NCBI GenBank assembly: GCA_040754815.1
Contig: JBFMBX010000008.1
Span: 62,001-126,000, forward strand
Source: Bellilinea sp040754815
Lineage (GTDB): Bacteria; Chloroflexota; Anaerolineae; Anaerolineales; Anaerolineaceae
Direction: 5' to 3'
DNA length: 64,000 nt
In this document: one piece after another, positions 42,257-50,909 of the stretch
Layout of the letters: the number at the start of each line of letters is the position of its first letter
Position numbering within the stretch: the first letter of the stretch is position 1
The notes under the pieces: generated by a model
What the model was told of the DNA's origin: nothing
Seen by the model: only the letters and a program-made list of their open reading frames with translations
Databases searched by the model: none
Program-made: the position numbers and the translations under genes

Positions 42257-43293
42257 TGGAATATCCTTCACCCTTACGTACCAGCGATTTTGACTACGAC
42301 CTGCCAGCGGAGCGAATTGCCCAGCATCCCGTTGAGCCGCGGCATAATGCCCGTTTGCTGGTGCTGGACCGCAAAACCGGTGAAATGGAACATCGCATTT
42401 TTTACAACTTGCCCGATTATTTGAACGCCGGGGATGTACTGGTCATCAACCAGACGCGCGTGATTCCGGCGCGTATTTTTGGGCAGAAACCAAGCGGCGG
42501 CAGGGTGGAGATTTTATTGCTGAAACGTGAAAATGAAACGGTATGGGAAGCGCTGGTGGGGGGAAAAAAAATCCGGGCGGGCACCGTTATTCAATTAATA
42601 GATGGCCCAAAAGCAATCGTCGAAGAGGTGCTCAACGGAGCCCGTCGGTTGATTCGGTTTGAGGGAGAAATCGAATCCTATCTGGATAAAAAAGGCCAAA
42701 TGCCGCTTCCGCCCTACATCCATGAAAGACTGGAAAACCCGGAGCGGTATCAGACTGTTTTTGCGAGGTCACCGGGTTCTGCAGCGGCTCCCACTGCCGG
42801 CTTACACTTCACACCGGAATTGATGAAAATTCTCGAAGAAAAAGGGATACGATTTGCACGCGTGATACTGCATGTGGGATTGGACACCTTTGCACCGGTC
42901 ACGGAAGAAGATCCGCGCCAGCATGTCATTCACAGCGAGTGGTGCGAACTGGACGAAGAAGCCGCGGCAATGATTAATTCGGCTCACCGCGCCGGCGGGC
43001 GAGTGATTGCGGTGGGGACAACTTCGGTAAGAACCCTGGAAAGCGCCGCCATAAATGCACCGATGGGGCAAAGAGTGGCGCCGTTCAGCGGTAATACGCA
43101 TTTGTTTATCCTGCCGGGGTATGTTTTCAAAGCGGTGGATATGATGATCACCAATTTTCATTTACCCCGCTCAACTTTACTGATGCTGGTTTCTGCTTTT
43201 GCCGGTCGGGAGTTGATTTTTAAGGCCTATCAGGAAGCCATCCGTCGTGAGTATCGCTTTTACTCATTTGGGGATGCGATGTTGATTCGGTAA
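42256..43293 (+). CDS. queA: tRNA preQ1(34) S-adenosylmethionine ribosyltransferase-isomerase
   Basis: 345 residues. DFDYDLPAERIAQHPVEPR, VLVINQTRVIPARIFG, FARSPGSAAAPTAGLHFTPEL, HVGLDTFAPV and FHLPRSTLLMLVSAFAG are the QueA motifs. It adds the epoxycyclopentane ring to preQ1 in tRNA, a late step of queuosine synthesis. The ruvB-queA order with overlapping stop and start is common in bacteria. Confidence 0.96.
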   Translation: MEYPSPLRTSDFDYDLPAERIAQHPVEPRHNARLLVLDRKTGEMEHRIFYNLPDYLNAGDVLVINQTRVIPARIFGQKPSGGRVEILLLKRENETVWEALVGGKKIRAGTVIQLIDGPKAIVEEVLNGARRLIRFEGEIESYLDKKGQMPLPPYIHERLENPERYQTVFARSPGSAAAPTAGLHFTPELMKILEEKGIRFARVILHVGLDTFAPVTEEDPRQHVIHSEWCELDEEAAAMINSAHRAGGRVIAVGTTSVRTLESAAINAPMGQRVAPFSGNTHLFILPGYVFKAVDMMITNFHLPRSTLLMLVSAFAGRELIFKAYQEAIRREYRFYSFGDAMLIR

Positions 43294-43317
43294 ACATTTT
43301 CAGGACAAGGAGCGAAC

Positions 43318-43836
43318 ATGAAAAAAATGATGCAATGGGCAAAGCCGCCGGAAATGCAGATTGATCCAAAAAAGCGGTATACGGCTACTTTCGTTACCGA
43401 AAAAGGGGATATCGTTGTCCGCCTGCATGCGGATAAAGTTCCAAAAACGGTCAATAATTTTGTCTTTCTGGCAAGACAAGGGTTTTATGATGATACGATC
43501 TTTCACCGCGTCATAGATGATTTCATGGCGCAGGGTGGAGATCCCACCGGAACGGGGAGAGGCGGTCCCGGCTATCGTTTTGAAGATGAATTTCACCCCG
43601 CCTTAAAGCATGATAAACCCGGCATTCTTTCCATGGCAAACGCCGGCCCGAACACCAACGGCTCACAATTCTTTATCACCCACGTGCCAACACCGTGGCT
43701 GGATAATCGCCATGCGGTTTTTGGGGAAGTCATTTCCGGCATGGATGTTCTGCTCTCAATCCCGGCACGCGACCCCATGAAGGTGAACAGTCCGGCGGTT
43801 CATTTGAAAACTGTGATGATTAGCGAAGAGGATTAG
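43318..43836 (+). CDS. Cyclophilin-type peptidyl-prolyl isomerase
   Basis: 172 residues. TIFHRVIDDFMAQGGDPTGTG carries the catalytic Arg, and MANAGPNTNGSQFFITHVPTPWLD and AVFGEVISGMDVL complete the active site. No signal peptide, so cytoplasmic. A short basic N-terminal extension precedes the domain. AAGGAG lies before the ATG. Confidence 0.95.
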   Translation: MKKMMQWAKPPEMQIDPKKRYTATFVTEKGDIVVRLHADKVPKTVNNFVFLARQGFYDDTIFHRVIDDFMAQGGDPTGTGRGGPGYRFEDEFHPALKHDKPGILSMANAGPNTNGSQFFITHVPTPWLDNRHAVFGEVISGMDVLLSIPARDPMKVNSPAVHLKTVMISEED

Positions 43837-43843
43837 TCTTTCT

Positions 43844-44524
43844 TTGTTACCCTTGCGGTTTTTATGGCAGCAGTTGAACGATGAAATTGTGGCTTGCCGG
43901 CGCTGTAACCGGCTGGTTGAGTGGCGCGAACAGGTAGCGCGGGAGCGCCGGCGGGCTTTTTTCGACTGGAATTACTGGGGCAAGCCGGTGCCGGGCTTTG
44001 GAGACCGGCAAGCCCGTGTTCTGGTTGTCGGCCTGGCGCCCGGCGCGCATGGTTCAAATCGTACGGGGCGCATGTTTACCGGCGATTCATCAGGGGATTT
44101 TCTTTATCGGGCGCTTTATGAGGCCGGCTTTGCCAACCAGCCGCAGGCAAGCCATGCCGGCGATGGACTTGAGTTGCGCGAGATTTTTATCACCGCCGTA
44201 TGCCGCTGTGCCCCGCCGAATAACCGCCCCACCCCGCAGGAAATTTTGAATTGCCAGCCTTTTTTGATGAAAGAAATGCAGTTACTGGAAAGATTGGAAG
44301 GTATCGTTGCCCTTGGGAAGGTTGCGTTTGATCGCGTTCAGAAAATCCTGAAACCTCAATCTCCATTACTGTCTTTTTCTCACGCGGCGTTTTACCGATT
44401 AGGGGAGGGCTTGCCGTGGTTGCTTGCTTCTTACCACCCCAGCCGGCAGAACACCCAAACCGGTAAATTGACCAGAGAAATGTTTGCTCAGGTTTGGGAA
44501 AAAGTTAAGATGGAGCTTGATTAA
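43844..44524 (+). CDS. Uracil-DNA glycosylase, family 5 (UdgB-like)
   Basis: 226 residues from a TTG. Cysteines in VACRRCNRL and CRCAPPNNRPTPQEILNC can hold the 4Fe-4S cluster. VVGLAPGAHGSNRTGRMFTG is the family 4/5 motif A with the Ala replacing the usual Glu, as in family 5. LASYHPSRQNTQTGKLT is motif B. It removes uracil and other deaminated bases from DNA. It overlaps the convergent methyltransferase gene by 4 bp. Confidence 0.9.
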   Translation: MLPLRFLWQQLNDEIVACRRCNRLVEWREQVARERRRAFFDWNYWGKPVPGFGDRQARVLVVGLAPGAHGSNRTGRMFTGDSSGDFLYRALYEAGFANQPQASHAGDGLELREIFITAVCRCAPPNNRPTPQEILNCQPFLMKEMQLLERLEGIVALGKVAFDRVQKILKPQSPLLSFSHAAFYRLGEGLPWLLASYHPSRQNTQTGKLTREMFAQVWEKVKMELD

Positions 44525-45288
44525 TCGGGCTTTTGGGCGATAAACCACACCCTGCCGGATGTAGATACGGCGGGAGTTCGCTCTGCCAGATTTGCGAGAC
44601 GGGCCAGAACCCGAAAACCGCATTTTTCCAAAGTAAATTGAAGGAAATCCATCGGGTAAGCCTTTTGGGTGTGAATTTCTTCCCAACGCTCCCACGAATT
44701 GGATTGAGCCTCTTTCAAAAACAGGATGATACGCAGGCTGGCCTGACCCAATTCATAATCGCAGGAAGGTATGTGAATTTCCAGTACATCTTCTTTCTCT
44801 TGCGATATATACATCGGCTGTTGCTGCCAGCGAACGAAAAGTCCATATAGCGTGTTCATGTCAAAAAGGAAACCGCCGTTTGGTTTCAAGGCACGAAAAA
44901 CGCGAGAAAAAACCTGCTCAATGTCCCCAGCTTCCAAAAGGTAATTCAGGCTGTCAAACCAGCAGGTGACCAGATCGAACTCATTTTCAAGAGAGAGATC
45001 TCTCATATCGCTGTGGAGCAGGGTATAGGGGCGGCCGGTAGATTTGAGCCGTTTTTCTGCCAGTTTCAGCATGGCAGCCGATTGATCCAAACCGGTTACT
45101 TGCCAGCCGTTCAGGCTCATTCCTTCCAGAAACGTACCTTCCCCGCAGGCCAGGTCGAGAAGTTTGCCTTTGGCGGGCAGGTTGTATTGTTCCAGCAGAC
45201 CAGGAATGAGATTTAAAATCGCTTTTGAAAATTCAGGGTAGTGGCTCTGGCTGTATACTTTGGCAAACCGTTGATAGATTTCGCTCAT
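44521..45288 (-). CDS. Class I SAM-dependent methyltransferase
   Basis: 255 residues. Motif I KLLDLACGEGTFLEG, acidic loop VTGLDQSAAMLKLAEKRL, motif II LLHSDMRDLSLENEFDLVTC and motif III FRALKPNGGFLFDMNTL fit a soluble small-molecule or protein methyltransferase. The C-terminal beta region (ILFLKEAQSNSWERWEEIH) is typical of UbiE/Tam-like enzymes. The substrate is unknown. Confidence 0.88.
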   Translation of the reverse strand: MSEIYQRFAKVYSQSHYPEFSKAILNLIPGLLEQYNLPAKGKLLDLACGEGTFLEGMSLNGWQVTGLDQSAAMLKLAEKRLKSTGRPYTLLHSDMRDLSLENEFDLVTCWFDSLNYLLEAGDIEQVFSRVFRALKPNGGFLFDMNTLYGLFVRWQQQPMYISQEKEDVLEIHIPSCDYELGQASLRIILFLKEAQSNSWERWEEIHTQKAYPMDFLQFTLEKCGFRVLARLANLAERTPAVSTSGRVWFIAQKPD

Positions 45289-45336
45289 TGCTGGTATTTA
45301 CTCCCTGCTCGTGTAAAAGGTTTGTACAAGATTGCC

Positions 45337-45365
45337 TTGTTTCGAATGATGGGGTGGTTTAAAAT
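45337..45365 (+). promoter_or_regulatory. Promoter of the alpha/beta hydrolase operon (leaderless type)
   Basis: TTGTTT (45337-45342), 17 bp, TAAAAT (45360-45365); the -10 ends 6 nt before the ATG at 45372 and there is no ribosome-binding site. Confidence 0.55.
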
Positions 45366-45371
45366 CATTTT

Positions 45372-46127
45372 ATGAAAAACAGGTTATTGATTATTTTACC
45401 ATTTTTGATACTGACGGTGTTATTTACGACTTTTACCATCTGGGCGTATACACCTCTTGGGCCAATGCCCGAAGCACTTGCGGCATTAACCAGCGATAAT
45501 GAAGTAGAAATCGCCGACCGCGGCGGCTGGTGGGAGTTTTCTCCAGTCCGCGGACCGGCGATTGCGGGCCTGGTTCTTTACCCCGGTGGGAGGGTTGACT
45601 GGCGTTCTTATGCACCCATTGCAAAAGGAATCGCCCGGCACGGTTTTCTGGTAGCCCTGGTGCCGATGCCTTTCAATCTGGCGGTTTTTTCACCGCAAAA
45701 AGGGGGTGAGGTTATCGCTGCTTATCCGCACATCCGCAAATGGGCTATCGGCGGTCACTCTCTGGGTGGAGCAATGGCAGCAAATTTTGTCTTTCAAAAC
45801 CCCGGCCTTGTTGATGGGCTGGTTTTATGGGCTGCGTACCCGGCAGAGAATCAGTCTTTACGAAACATTGCTGTTGAGGTCATTTCGATTTATGGAAGTG
45901 AGGATGGCCTGGCAACGGTTGAGGTAGTGGAAACAGCCCGAAACCGGTTGCCGGAGGATACCAAATGGGTGCAGGTGTTGGGCGGCAACCATGCCCAATT
46001 TGGCTGGTATGGCGATCAGCCCGGCGATGGAACTGCCTTGCTCAGTCGCGAAGAGCAACAGTCCATTATTCTTACGGAAACCGTTCGTTTTCTTGAACAA
46101 TTTGCTTCTGAGGGGGATGAAAAATGA
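45372..46127 (+). CDS. Membrane-anchored alpha/beta hydrolase
   Basis: 251 residues with one N-terminal hydrophobic helix (LLIILPFLILTVLFTTF). The hydrolase core has oxyanion-region GLVLYPGGRVDWRSYAPIA, nucleophile elbow AIGGHSLGGAMAANF and the His in GGNHAQFGWYGDQ, with an Asp in YGSEDGLATV. This is the Abhydrolase_5/YdeN-like group. The substrate is unknown. It is translated directly into the next hydrolase (ATGA overlap). Confidence 0.85.
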   Translation: MKNRLLIILPFLILTVLFTTFTIWAYTPLGPMPEALAALTSDNEVEIADRGGWWEFSPVRGPAIAGLVLYPGGRVDWRSYAPIAKGIARHGFLVALVPMPFNLAVFSPQKGGEVIAAYPHIRKWAIGGHSLGGAMAANFVFQNPGLVDGLVLWAAYPAENQSLRNIAVEVISIYGSEDGLATVEVVETARNRLPEDTKWVQVLGGNHAQFGWYGDQPGDGTALLSREEQQSIILTETVRFLEQFASEGDEK

Positions 46128-47092
46128 AACCGCTACGGTTGATTGGCATTTTCATGCTGGTGGGTCTGCTGGTAATTACGATTGGTCCGCTGGTGATACC
46201 CATTCCTCCCTTACCCGATCCGCTGCCCCTTTCGGCGGTGGTGGATGAGGACAGCCGCTTCATCGAGGTCAATGGTATTGATGTGCATTATAAGCAATAC
46301 GGCAGTGGTGAGCCGGTGATGATTTTGCTGCATGGATTTGGCGCAAGTACTTTTTCCTGGCGGGAGGTGATGAAGCCGCTCTCCGAATACGGAACGGTGA
46401 TTGCATTTGACCAGCCCGCCTTTGGCCTGACCGAACGTCCCATGCCGGGTGAGTGGGAGGGTGAATCGCCATATACACTCAATTCACAAATCAATTTATT
46501 GATCGGGTTGATGGACCGACTGAATGTGGAAAAGGCGGTATTGATTGGAAATTCGGCAGGTGGAACGGTGGCGGCAGCAGCAGCACTGGCGCATCCGCAG
46601 CGGGTGCCGGCGCTTGTGCTGGTAGATGCGGCGATATATGCCGGGGGAGGCGCACCGGCCTGGATTCGTCCGTTACTGAAAACACCGCAGTTTGATCGGC
46701 TTGGGCCGTGGTTTGCGCGTTCGATTGCCGGAGAGCAAGGGGATGCTTTTCTCCGCGCAGCATGGCACGACCCCTCGAAAATTACGGATGAGATCATTGC
46801 CGGCTATCGCGAGCCGCTTCGGGTGGCAAACTGGGATCGCGCCTTATGGGAATTGACCAAAGTCAGCGGCGAATCGCAGCTTGTCGAACGATTGGATGAA
46901 TTGAATTTGCCGGTGCTGGTTATAACCGGTGATGATGACCGCATTGTACCGACCGCCGAAAGTTTACGGCTGGCCAATGATCTTCCGAATGCCAGACTGG
47001 CGGTTCTGGAAAATTGCGGTCATGTCCCGCAGGAAGAATGTCCGCGGCCATTTTTAAAAGCGGTGGTGGATTTTCTAACTGAATTGGAGTAG
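46124..47092 (+). CDS. Alpha/beta hydrolase, secreted or membrane-anchored
   Basis: 322 residues. An N-terminal hydrophobic segment (IGIFMLVGLLVITIGPLVI) precedes the fold. LLHGFGASTFSWREVM is the oxyanion motif, VLIGNSAGGTVAAAAAL the elbow with Ser, VITGDDDRIVPTAESLRLAN holds the acid and ENCGHVPQEECPRPF the His. It is similar to haloalkane-dehalogenase/epoxide-hydrolase-like esterases. The next gene, the TGA-containing peroxiredoxin, follows after 18 bp. Confidence 0.88.
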   Translation: MKPLRLIGIFMLVGLLVITIGPLVIPIPPLPDPLPLSAVVDEDSRFIEVNGIDVHYKQYGSGEPVMILLHGFGASTFSWREVMKPLSEYGTVIAFDQPAFGLTERPMPGEWEGESPYTLNSQINLLIGLMDRLNVEKAVLIGNSAGGTVAAAAALAHPQRVPALVLVDAAIYAGGGAPAWIRPLLKTPQFDRLGPWFARSIAGEQGDAFLRAAWHDPSKITDEIIAGYREPLRVANWDRALWELTKVSGESQLVERLDELNLPVLVITGDDDRIVPTAESLRLANDLPNARLAVLENCGHVPQEECPRPFLKAVVDFLTELE

Positions 47093-47110
47093 GTTGGGGA
47101 GATTTTTAAG

Positions 47111-47599
47111 ATGGCTAAACGATTGAATATTAATGTTCAGGCTCCGGATTTTGAGGCGGTAGATACCAGTGGTAACATCGTGCGGCTTTCTGAGTTCCGC
47201 GGCAAAAAAATCATTGTGCTGGTTTTCAACCGTGGTTTTGTTTGACCATACTGCGTTGAGCATATGGCGCAGTTGCGTCACGACTATGAGGAATTTACTC
47301 GCCGGGGAGCTGAAATAATTGCCTTAGGTCCGGATGGACCGCGGGCTTTTCAACGTTTCTGGCAGGAGGAGAAAATGCCGTTTATCGGTGTAGCAGATAT
47401 AAAATCCAAAATTGCGGATAGATATTTACAGGAAGTTAACTGGTTGAAATTTGGCAGAATGCCGGCGATGTTTGTCGTGGATCGGGAGGGAATCATTCGT
47501 TATCAGCACTATGCTTCCGCGATGTCAGATATTCCTCCGAATCGGGAAATTTTGAAAGTGATAGATGAAATTAACGACGAAGAGGAAGAAGATGAGTAG
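47111..47599 (+). CDS. Peroxiredoxin-like protein with in-frame TGA, candidate selenoprotein
   Basis: Read through a TGA at 47243-47245 (codon 45), the frame gives 162 residues of an AhpC/TSA-type thioredoxin fold. The start APDFEAVDTSGNIVRLSEFR and the core VLVFNRGFV-U-PYCVEHMAQLR match relatives where the first Cys of FxRGxxCPYC is the peroxidatic residue. Here that codon is TGA. Downstream the frame stays open for 117 codons with normal motifs (GAEIIALGPDG, MPAMFVVDREGIIRYQHY) and an acidic tail. A hairpin starts 4 nt after the TGA. GGGGAG precedes the ATG. It is very probably Sec45; a nonsense mutation is the alternative. Sec machinery is not in this window. Confidence 0.8.
47250..47273 (+). 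promoter_or_regulatory. Candidate bacterial SECIS hairpin
   Basis: ACTGCGTT (47250-47257) pairs with GGCGCAGT (47266-47273), six Watson-Crick pairs plus two G-U pairs, around the loop GAGCATAT. The stem starts 4 nt and the loop 12 nt after the TGA, the range used by bacterial SelB-binding hairpins. No strict sequence consensus exists for these, so this is structural support only. Confidence 0.5.
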
Positions 47600-48224
47600 A
47601 ACAGCATTGATCTGGGGAATTAGCGGCGGAATTGGTTCTGCACTGGCCAGACTGCTTCTGGAAGAAGGCTGGCAGGTGGCCGGCACGGCGCGAAACGAAA
47701 CAGAGGCACGCAAAATTACTCCCCTGGCCTATGAAGTTGATGTGGCAAACCCCCATTCTGTCCGGGATTGTGTCAGCGCGATTGCGCAGGAGATCAGCAG
47801 CGTTGATTGGTGGGTTTATGCAATTGGTGATATACTTTCCAAATCCATCATGGATACGGAAGAAACTGAATGGCAGCGGATTCTGGCTGCCAATCTTTCC
47901 GGCGCTTTTTATGCCATTCATTACAGCCATCCCCTGTTAAGCGATCAGGCAGCGGTTTATTTTCTTGGGGCGTTGAGCGAGCGCATGCGTCTGCCGGGGC
48001 TTGGGGCTTATGCCGCTGCCAAAGCGGGATTGGAAGCCTTTGCGGAAGTCTTGCGAAAAGAAATTCGCCGTCCGGTGGTGGTGGTAAGACCGGCGGCAGT
48101 GGATACGGCCTTCTGGAAAAAAGTACCTTTCCGATTGCCGGCGAATGCACTAAAAACAGAAGAACTTGCAAAGAAAGTATTTTCTGCCTACTTGAATAAT
48201 TATAAAGAAAGTTTGCTGGATTAA
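47592..48224 (+). CDS. Short-chain dehydrogenase/reductase
   Basis: 210 residues. The nucleotide motif is ALIWGISGGIGSALARLL (a Trp-Gly variant of TGxxxGIG). The middle has LAANLSGAFYAIHYS, and the catalytic Ser/Tyr/Lys lie in LGALSERMRLPGLGAYAAAKAG. It is a small cytoplasmic oxidoreductase of unknown substrate. The start at 47592 overlaps the end of the peroxiredoxin gene by 8 bp, so the two are coupled. Confidence 0.88.
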   Translation: MSRTALIWGISGGIGSALARLLLEEGWQVAGTARNETEARKITPLAYEVDVANPHSVRDCVSAIAQEISSVDWWVYAIGDILSKSIMDTEETEWQRILAANLSGAFYAIHYSHPLLSDQAAVYFLGALSERMRLPGLGAYAAAKAGLEAFAEVLRKEIRRPVVVVRPAAVDTAFWKKVPFRLPANALKTEELAKKVFSAYLNNYKESLLD

Positions 48225-48227
48225 AAA

Positions 48228-49472
48228 ATGGATTGGGATTATCAACATCTTATCTCCAGGCGGTTACTCCTTTGGAGTTTCATCAGTATTATCTTCGGTT
48301 TGCTGGTGTGGGGGCGGAGCGATTTCTGGCGCGGGTTTGCAATTCAGGCTTTGGCGTGGGCCACTGTTGATGCCGCCATTGCCGTGTTCGGCTTGCGTGC
48401 TTCTTTACCAAAACTGGCTCAACCAGTGGATTTGAGTGCGGCAGAAAAAGAAGCCAGGAAATTACGCAAAATTTTATGGATTAACGTCGGATTGGATGTT
48501 ATATATCTTACGGCGGGCGGTCTATTTCTTCTGCGCTGGAGTGCCGATCCATTTCTTGCAGGAACAGGATGGGGAATTATCATTCAAGGGGGCTTTTTAT
48601 TGTTTTTTGACCTGTGGCATGCCCTTCATGTTCCTGCGGAAAATGTTTTACCCGATTTGGGTATATTCAACGAACCCCACCATGATACGATTGATTTAAA
48701 TGGGGAACGAGGAGCAATCCTGATGGTGCATGGGTTCCCCGGCAGCCCTGCAGAAATGACTGCCCTGGGAAATGCCATGAATCAGGCGGGCTGGTATGTG
48801 CGTATGTTGCGGCTGCCCGGTCATGGCACGGCTTTTCGTCATCTCTTTCAGAGCCGTGTTTCTCAATGGCTGGATGAAGTCGAAAAAAATTTGATAGAGT
48901 TACAGAATAGTTATTCACCCGTATTGCTGATGGGTTATTCACTGGGTGGGGGGATCTCACTTGCGGTGGCCAGTCGCAGCCCTGTGGATGGTTTGATTCT
49001 GCTTTCTCCGTTCTGGAAAGCGGAGCCGTGGTGGGTCAGGTGGCTTGCAATCCCCATCCGCACATTGTTACCGGTTTCCATTTATCCTTTTCGGAGTCGG
49101 CTGCTTCGTCCGGAGCACTTTCGGGCTGCTTCGGTGGAATTGTTGCCGGGGTTTAATCTGGATGACCCGCAAGTGCGTCATTCGCTAATGCAAATTCGAT
49201 TGCCCATTGTTTTTCTCGAACAGTTCAGGCAGCTTAGTCGTACCATCATCCGCGGGTTGAAGAACCTGCGATTGCCAGTTCTGGTAGTGCAAGGCAAATA
49301 CGATCCGGTGGTCACACCAGCAGGTACACAGGCATTAATCCGGCGGATTAATGCGCCGTTGACCTATATCGAAAACGACGGCGATCACAACATCAACCAG
49401 CCTTCAAACAAAGGTTTTGCGGCGACATTGGCGGCGGTGATGGAATTTGCGGAACAGTTCCGCAGCCATTAA
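48228..49472 (+). CDS. Membrane-domain/alpha-beta hydrolase fusion
   Basis: 414 residues. The first 145 or so form a four-helix membrane region (LLLWSFISIIFGLLVWG through WGIIIQGGFLLFFDLWHALH) that looks like DUF6992. After a linker comes an esterase-like alpha/beta hydrolase. It has GAILMVHGFPGSPAEM, nucleophile LLMGYSLGGGISLAVA, acid in VVQGKYDPVVTPAGTQ and His in ENDGDHNINQPSNKG. It resembles carboxylesterase/monoglyceride lipase enzymes held at the membrane. It begins 3 bp after the SDR stop. Confidence 0.82.
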   Translation: MDWDYQHLISRRLLLWSFISIIFGLLVWGRSDFWRGFAIQALAWATVDAAIAVFGLRASLPKLAQPVDLSAAEKEARKLRKILWINVGLDVIYLTAGGLFLLRWSADPFLAGTGWGIIIQGGFLLFFDLWHALHVPAENVLPDLGIFNEPHHDTIDLNGERGAILMVHGFPGSPAEMTALGNAMNQAGWYVRMLRLPGHGTAFRHLFQSRVSQWLDEVEKNLIELQNSYSPVLLMGYSLGGGISLAVASRSPVDGLILLSPFWKAEPWWVRWLAIPIRTLLPVSIYPFRSRLLRPEHFRAASVELLPGFNLDDPQVRHSLMQIRLPIVFLEQFRQLSRTIIRGLKNLRLPVLVVQGKYDPVVTPAGTQALIRRINAPLTYIENDGDHNINQPSNKGFAATLAAVMEFAEQFRSH

Positions 49473-49507
49473 AAAATCAGCGGTGGGAAGATACTCCTTC
49501 CCACCGC
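49472..49507 (-). terminator. Rho-independent terminator of eno
   Basis: An 11-bp stem GCGGTGGGAAG (49480-49490) pairs with CTTCCCACCGC (49497-49507). On the minus strand it is followed by TGATTTTTT. It also overlaps the last base of the convergent hydrolase gene. Confidence 0.85.
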
Positions 49508-49530
49508 CCGATGTCACTTGAGAGAATTAA

Positions 49531-50820
49531 TTAGCGGCGCAGGGCGTTCCAGCCGGCATATTTGGCGGTATCACCCAGCTCGGCTTCGATACGCAGCAAC
49601 TGGTTGTATTTGGCCACGCGGTCCGAGCGAGCCGGTGCTCCCGTTTTGATCTGGCCGGTATTCAAAGCGACTGCCAGATCGGCAATGGTGGCGTCCTCTG
49701 TTTCGCCGGAGCGGTGAGAGACGACCGACCGCCAGCCGGCACGGTGAACCATCTCGACAGCCTGAATGGTTTCGGTCAATGAACCGATCTGGTTCAGTTT
49801 AACCAGCAAAGCATTGCAGGTCTTTTCATCAATTCCGCGACGGATGCGGGTTGGATTGGTTACCAGCAAATCATCGCCTACAATTTGAATGCGGTTGCCC
49901 AGTTCTGCCATCATCATTTGCCAGCCTTCCCAATCATCTTCGGCAAGGCCATCTTCGATAGAGACAATGGGATATTGATCTACCCAGTTTTTCCAGAAGG
50001 CCACCATATGTTCACTGGATAACATTTTTCCTTCTTTCCGCAAATTGTATTTGCGGGTTTCCGCATCGAACAATTCGGAAGCGGCCGGATCGAGAGCGAT
50101 GGCAACCTGTTCGCCGGGCTTATAACCGGCTTTTTCGATGGCTTCCAAAATTACTTCGACGGCTTCGACATTCGCCTTGAGGGAAGGGGCATAACCACCT
50201 TCATCGCCAACCAGCGTGGTATAACCGCGCGCTTTCAACACACTCTTGAGGGCGTGATAAATTTCTGAACCCCAGCGCAGACCCTCAGCAAAAGAAGAAG
50301 CACCCAACGGCATTACCATGAATTCCTGAGCATCGGTGGACTGCCAGGCGGTATGGGCGCCGCCGTTGAGGATGTTCATCATCGGCACAGGCAGGACATG
50401 GGCATAAACACCGCCAATATAACGGTAGAGCGGCAGGCCGAGTGAGTTGGCGGCTGCTTTGGCAACGGCCAAACTCACCCCGAGGATGGCATTGGCACCT
50501 AATTTCGATTTATTGGGAGTACCATCTAGAGCAATCATTTCCATATCAATGGCTTTTTGTTCCAGGGCATCCCAGCCAATCAAGGCATCCGCAATTTCGT
50601 TGTTGACATTTTCCACTGCCTTGAGGACACCTTTGCCGTTATAGCGGCCTTTGTCACCATCGCGCAATTCCAGCGCTTCGTGTGTGCCGGTAGAGGCACC
50701 AGAGGGAACCGCAGCACGCCCCCAACTGCCGTCCGCAAGAACGACCTCAACCTCGATGGTGGGATTGCCGCGAGAATCGAGAATTTCCTGTGCAAGGATT
50801 GATTCAATTGTGGTATCCAT
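49531..50820 (-). CDS. eno: Enolase
   Basis: 429 residues, the usual family length, when started at the ATG at 50820 (GAGAGG upstream). ARE: LAQEILDSRGNPTIEVEV, PSGASTGTHEALELRDG, KSKLGANAILGVSLAVAKA, metal ligands in VSIEDGLAEDDWEGW and VGDDLLVTNP, catalytic Lys in LLVKLNQIGSLTETI, and the signature SHRSGETEDATIADLAVA. It converts 2-phosphoglycerate to PEP and completes glycolysis with tpiA in the window. Confidence 0.97.
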   Translation of the reverse strand: MDTTIESILAQEILDSRGNPTIEVEVVLADGSWGRAAVPSGASTGTHEALELRDGDKGRYNGKGVLKAVENVNNEIADALIGWDALEQKAIDMEMIALDGTPNKSKLGANAILGVSLAVAKAAANSLGLPLYRYIGGVYAHVLPVPMMNILNGGAHTAWQSTDAQEFMVMPLGASSFAEGLRWGSEIYHALKSVLKARGYTTLVGDEGGYAPSLKANVEAVEVILEAIEKAGYKPGEQVAIALDPAASELFDAETRKYNLRKEGKMLSSEHMVAFWKNWVDQYPIVSIEDGLAEDDWEGWQMMMAELGNRIQIVGDDLLVTNPTRIRRGIDEKTCNALLVKLNQIGSLTETIQAVEMVHRAGWRSVVSHRSGETEDATIADLAVALNTGQIKTGAPARSDRVAKYNQLLRIEAELGDTAKYAGWNALRR

Positions 50821-50909
50821 AGTTTTATACCTCTCTTGATTTAGATTGGATTCAGCCGGTGAGCTGTTGATTCGCAGTCCCAAACGCCATAAGTATAACC
50901 CAATTTTGG

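Noticed and set aside
47243..47245. The TGA as a nonsense mutation or sequencing error
   Set aside because: Not excluded, but considered less likely because the codon falls exactly on the catalytic Cys, the rest of the gene is intact and a hairpin follows.
47264..47599. A separate 111-codon gene starting at ATG 47264
   Set aside because: It is the downstream part of the peroxiredoxin-like frame. It lacks a ribosome-binding site and would start inside the conserved active-site helix.
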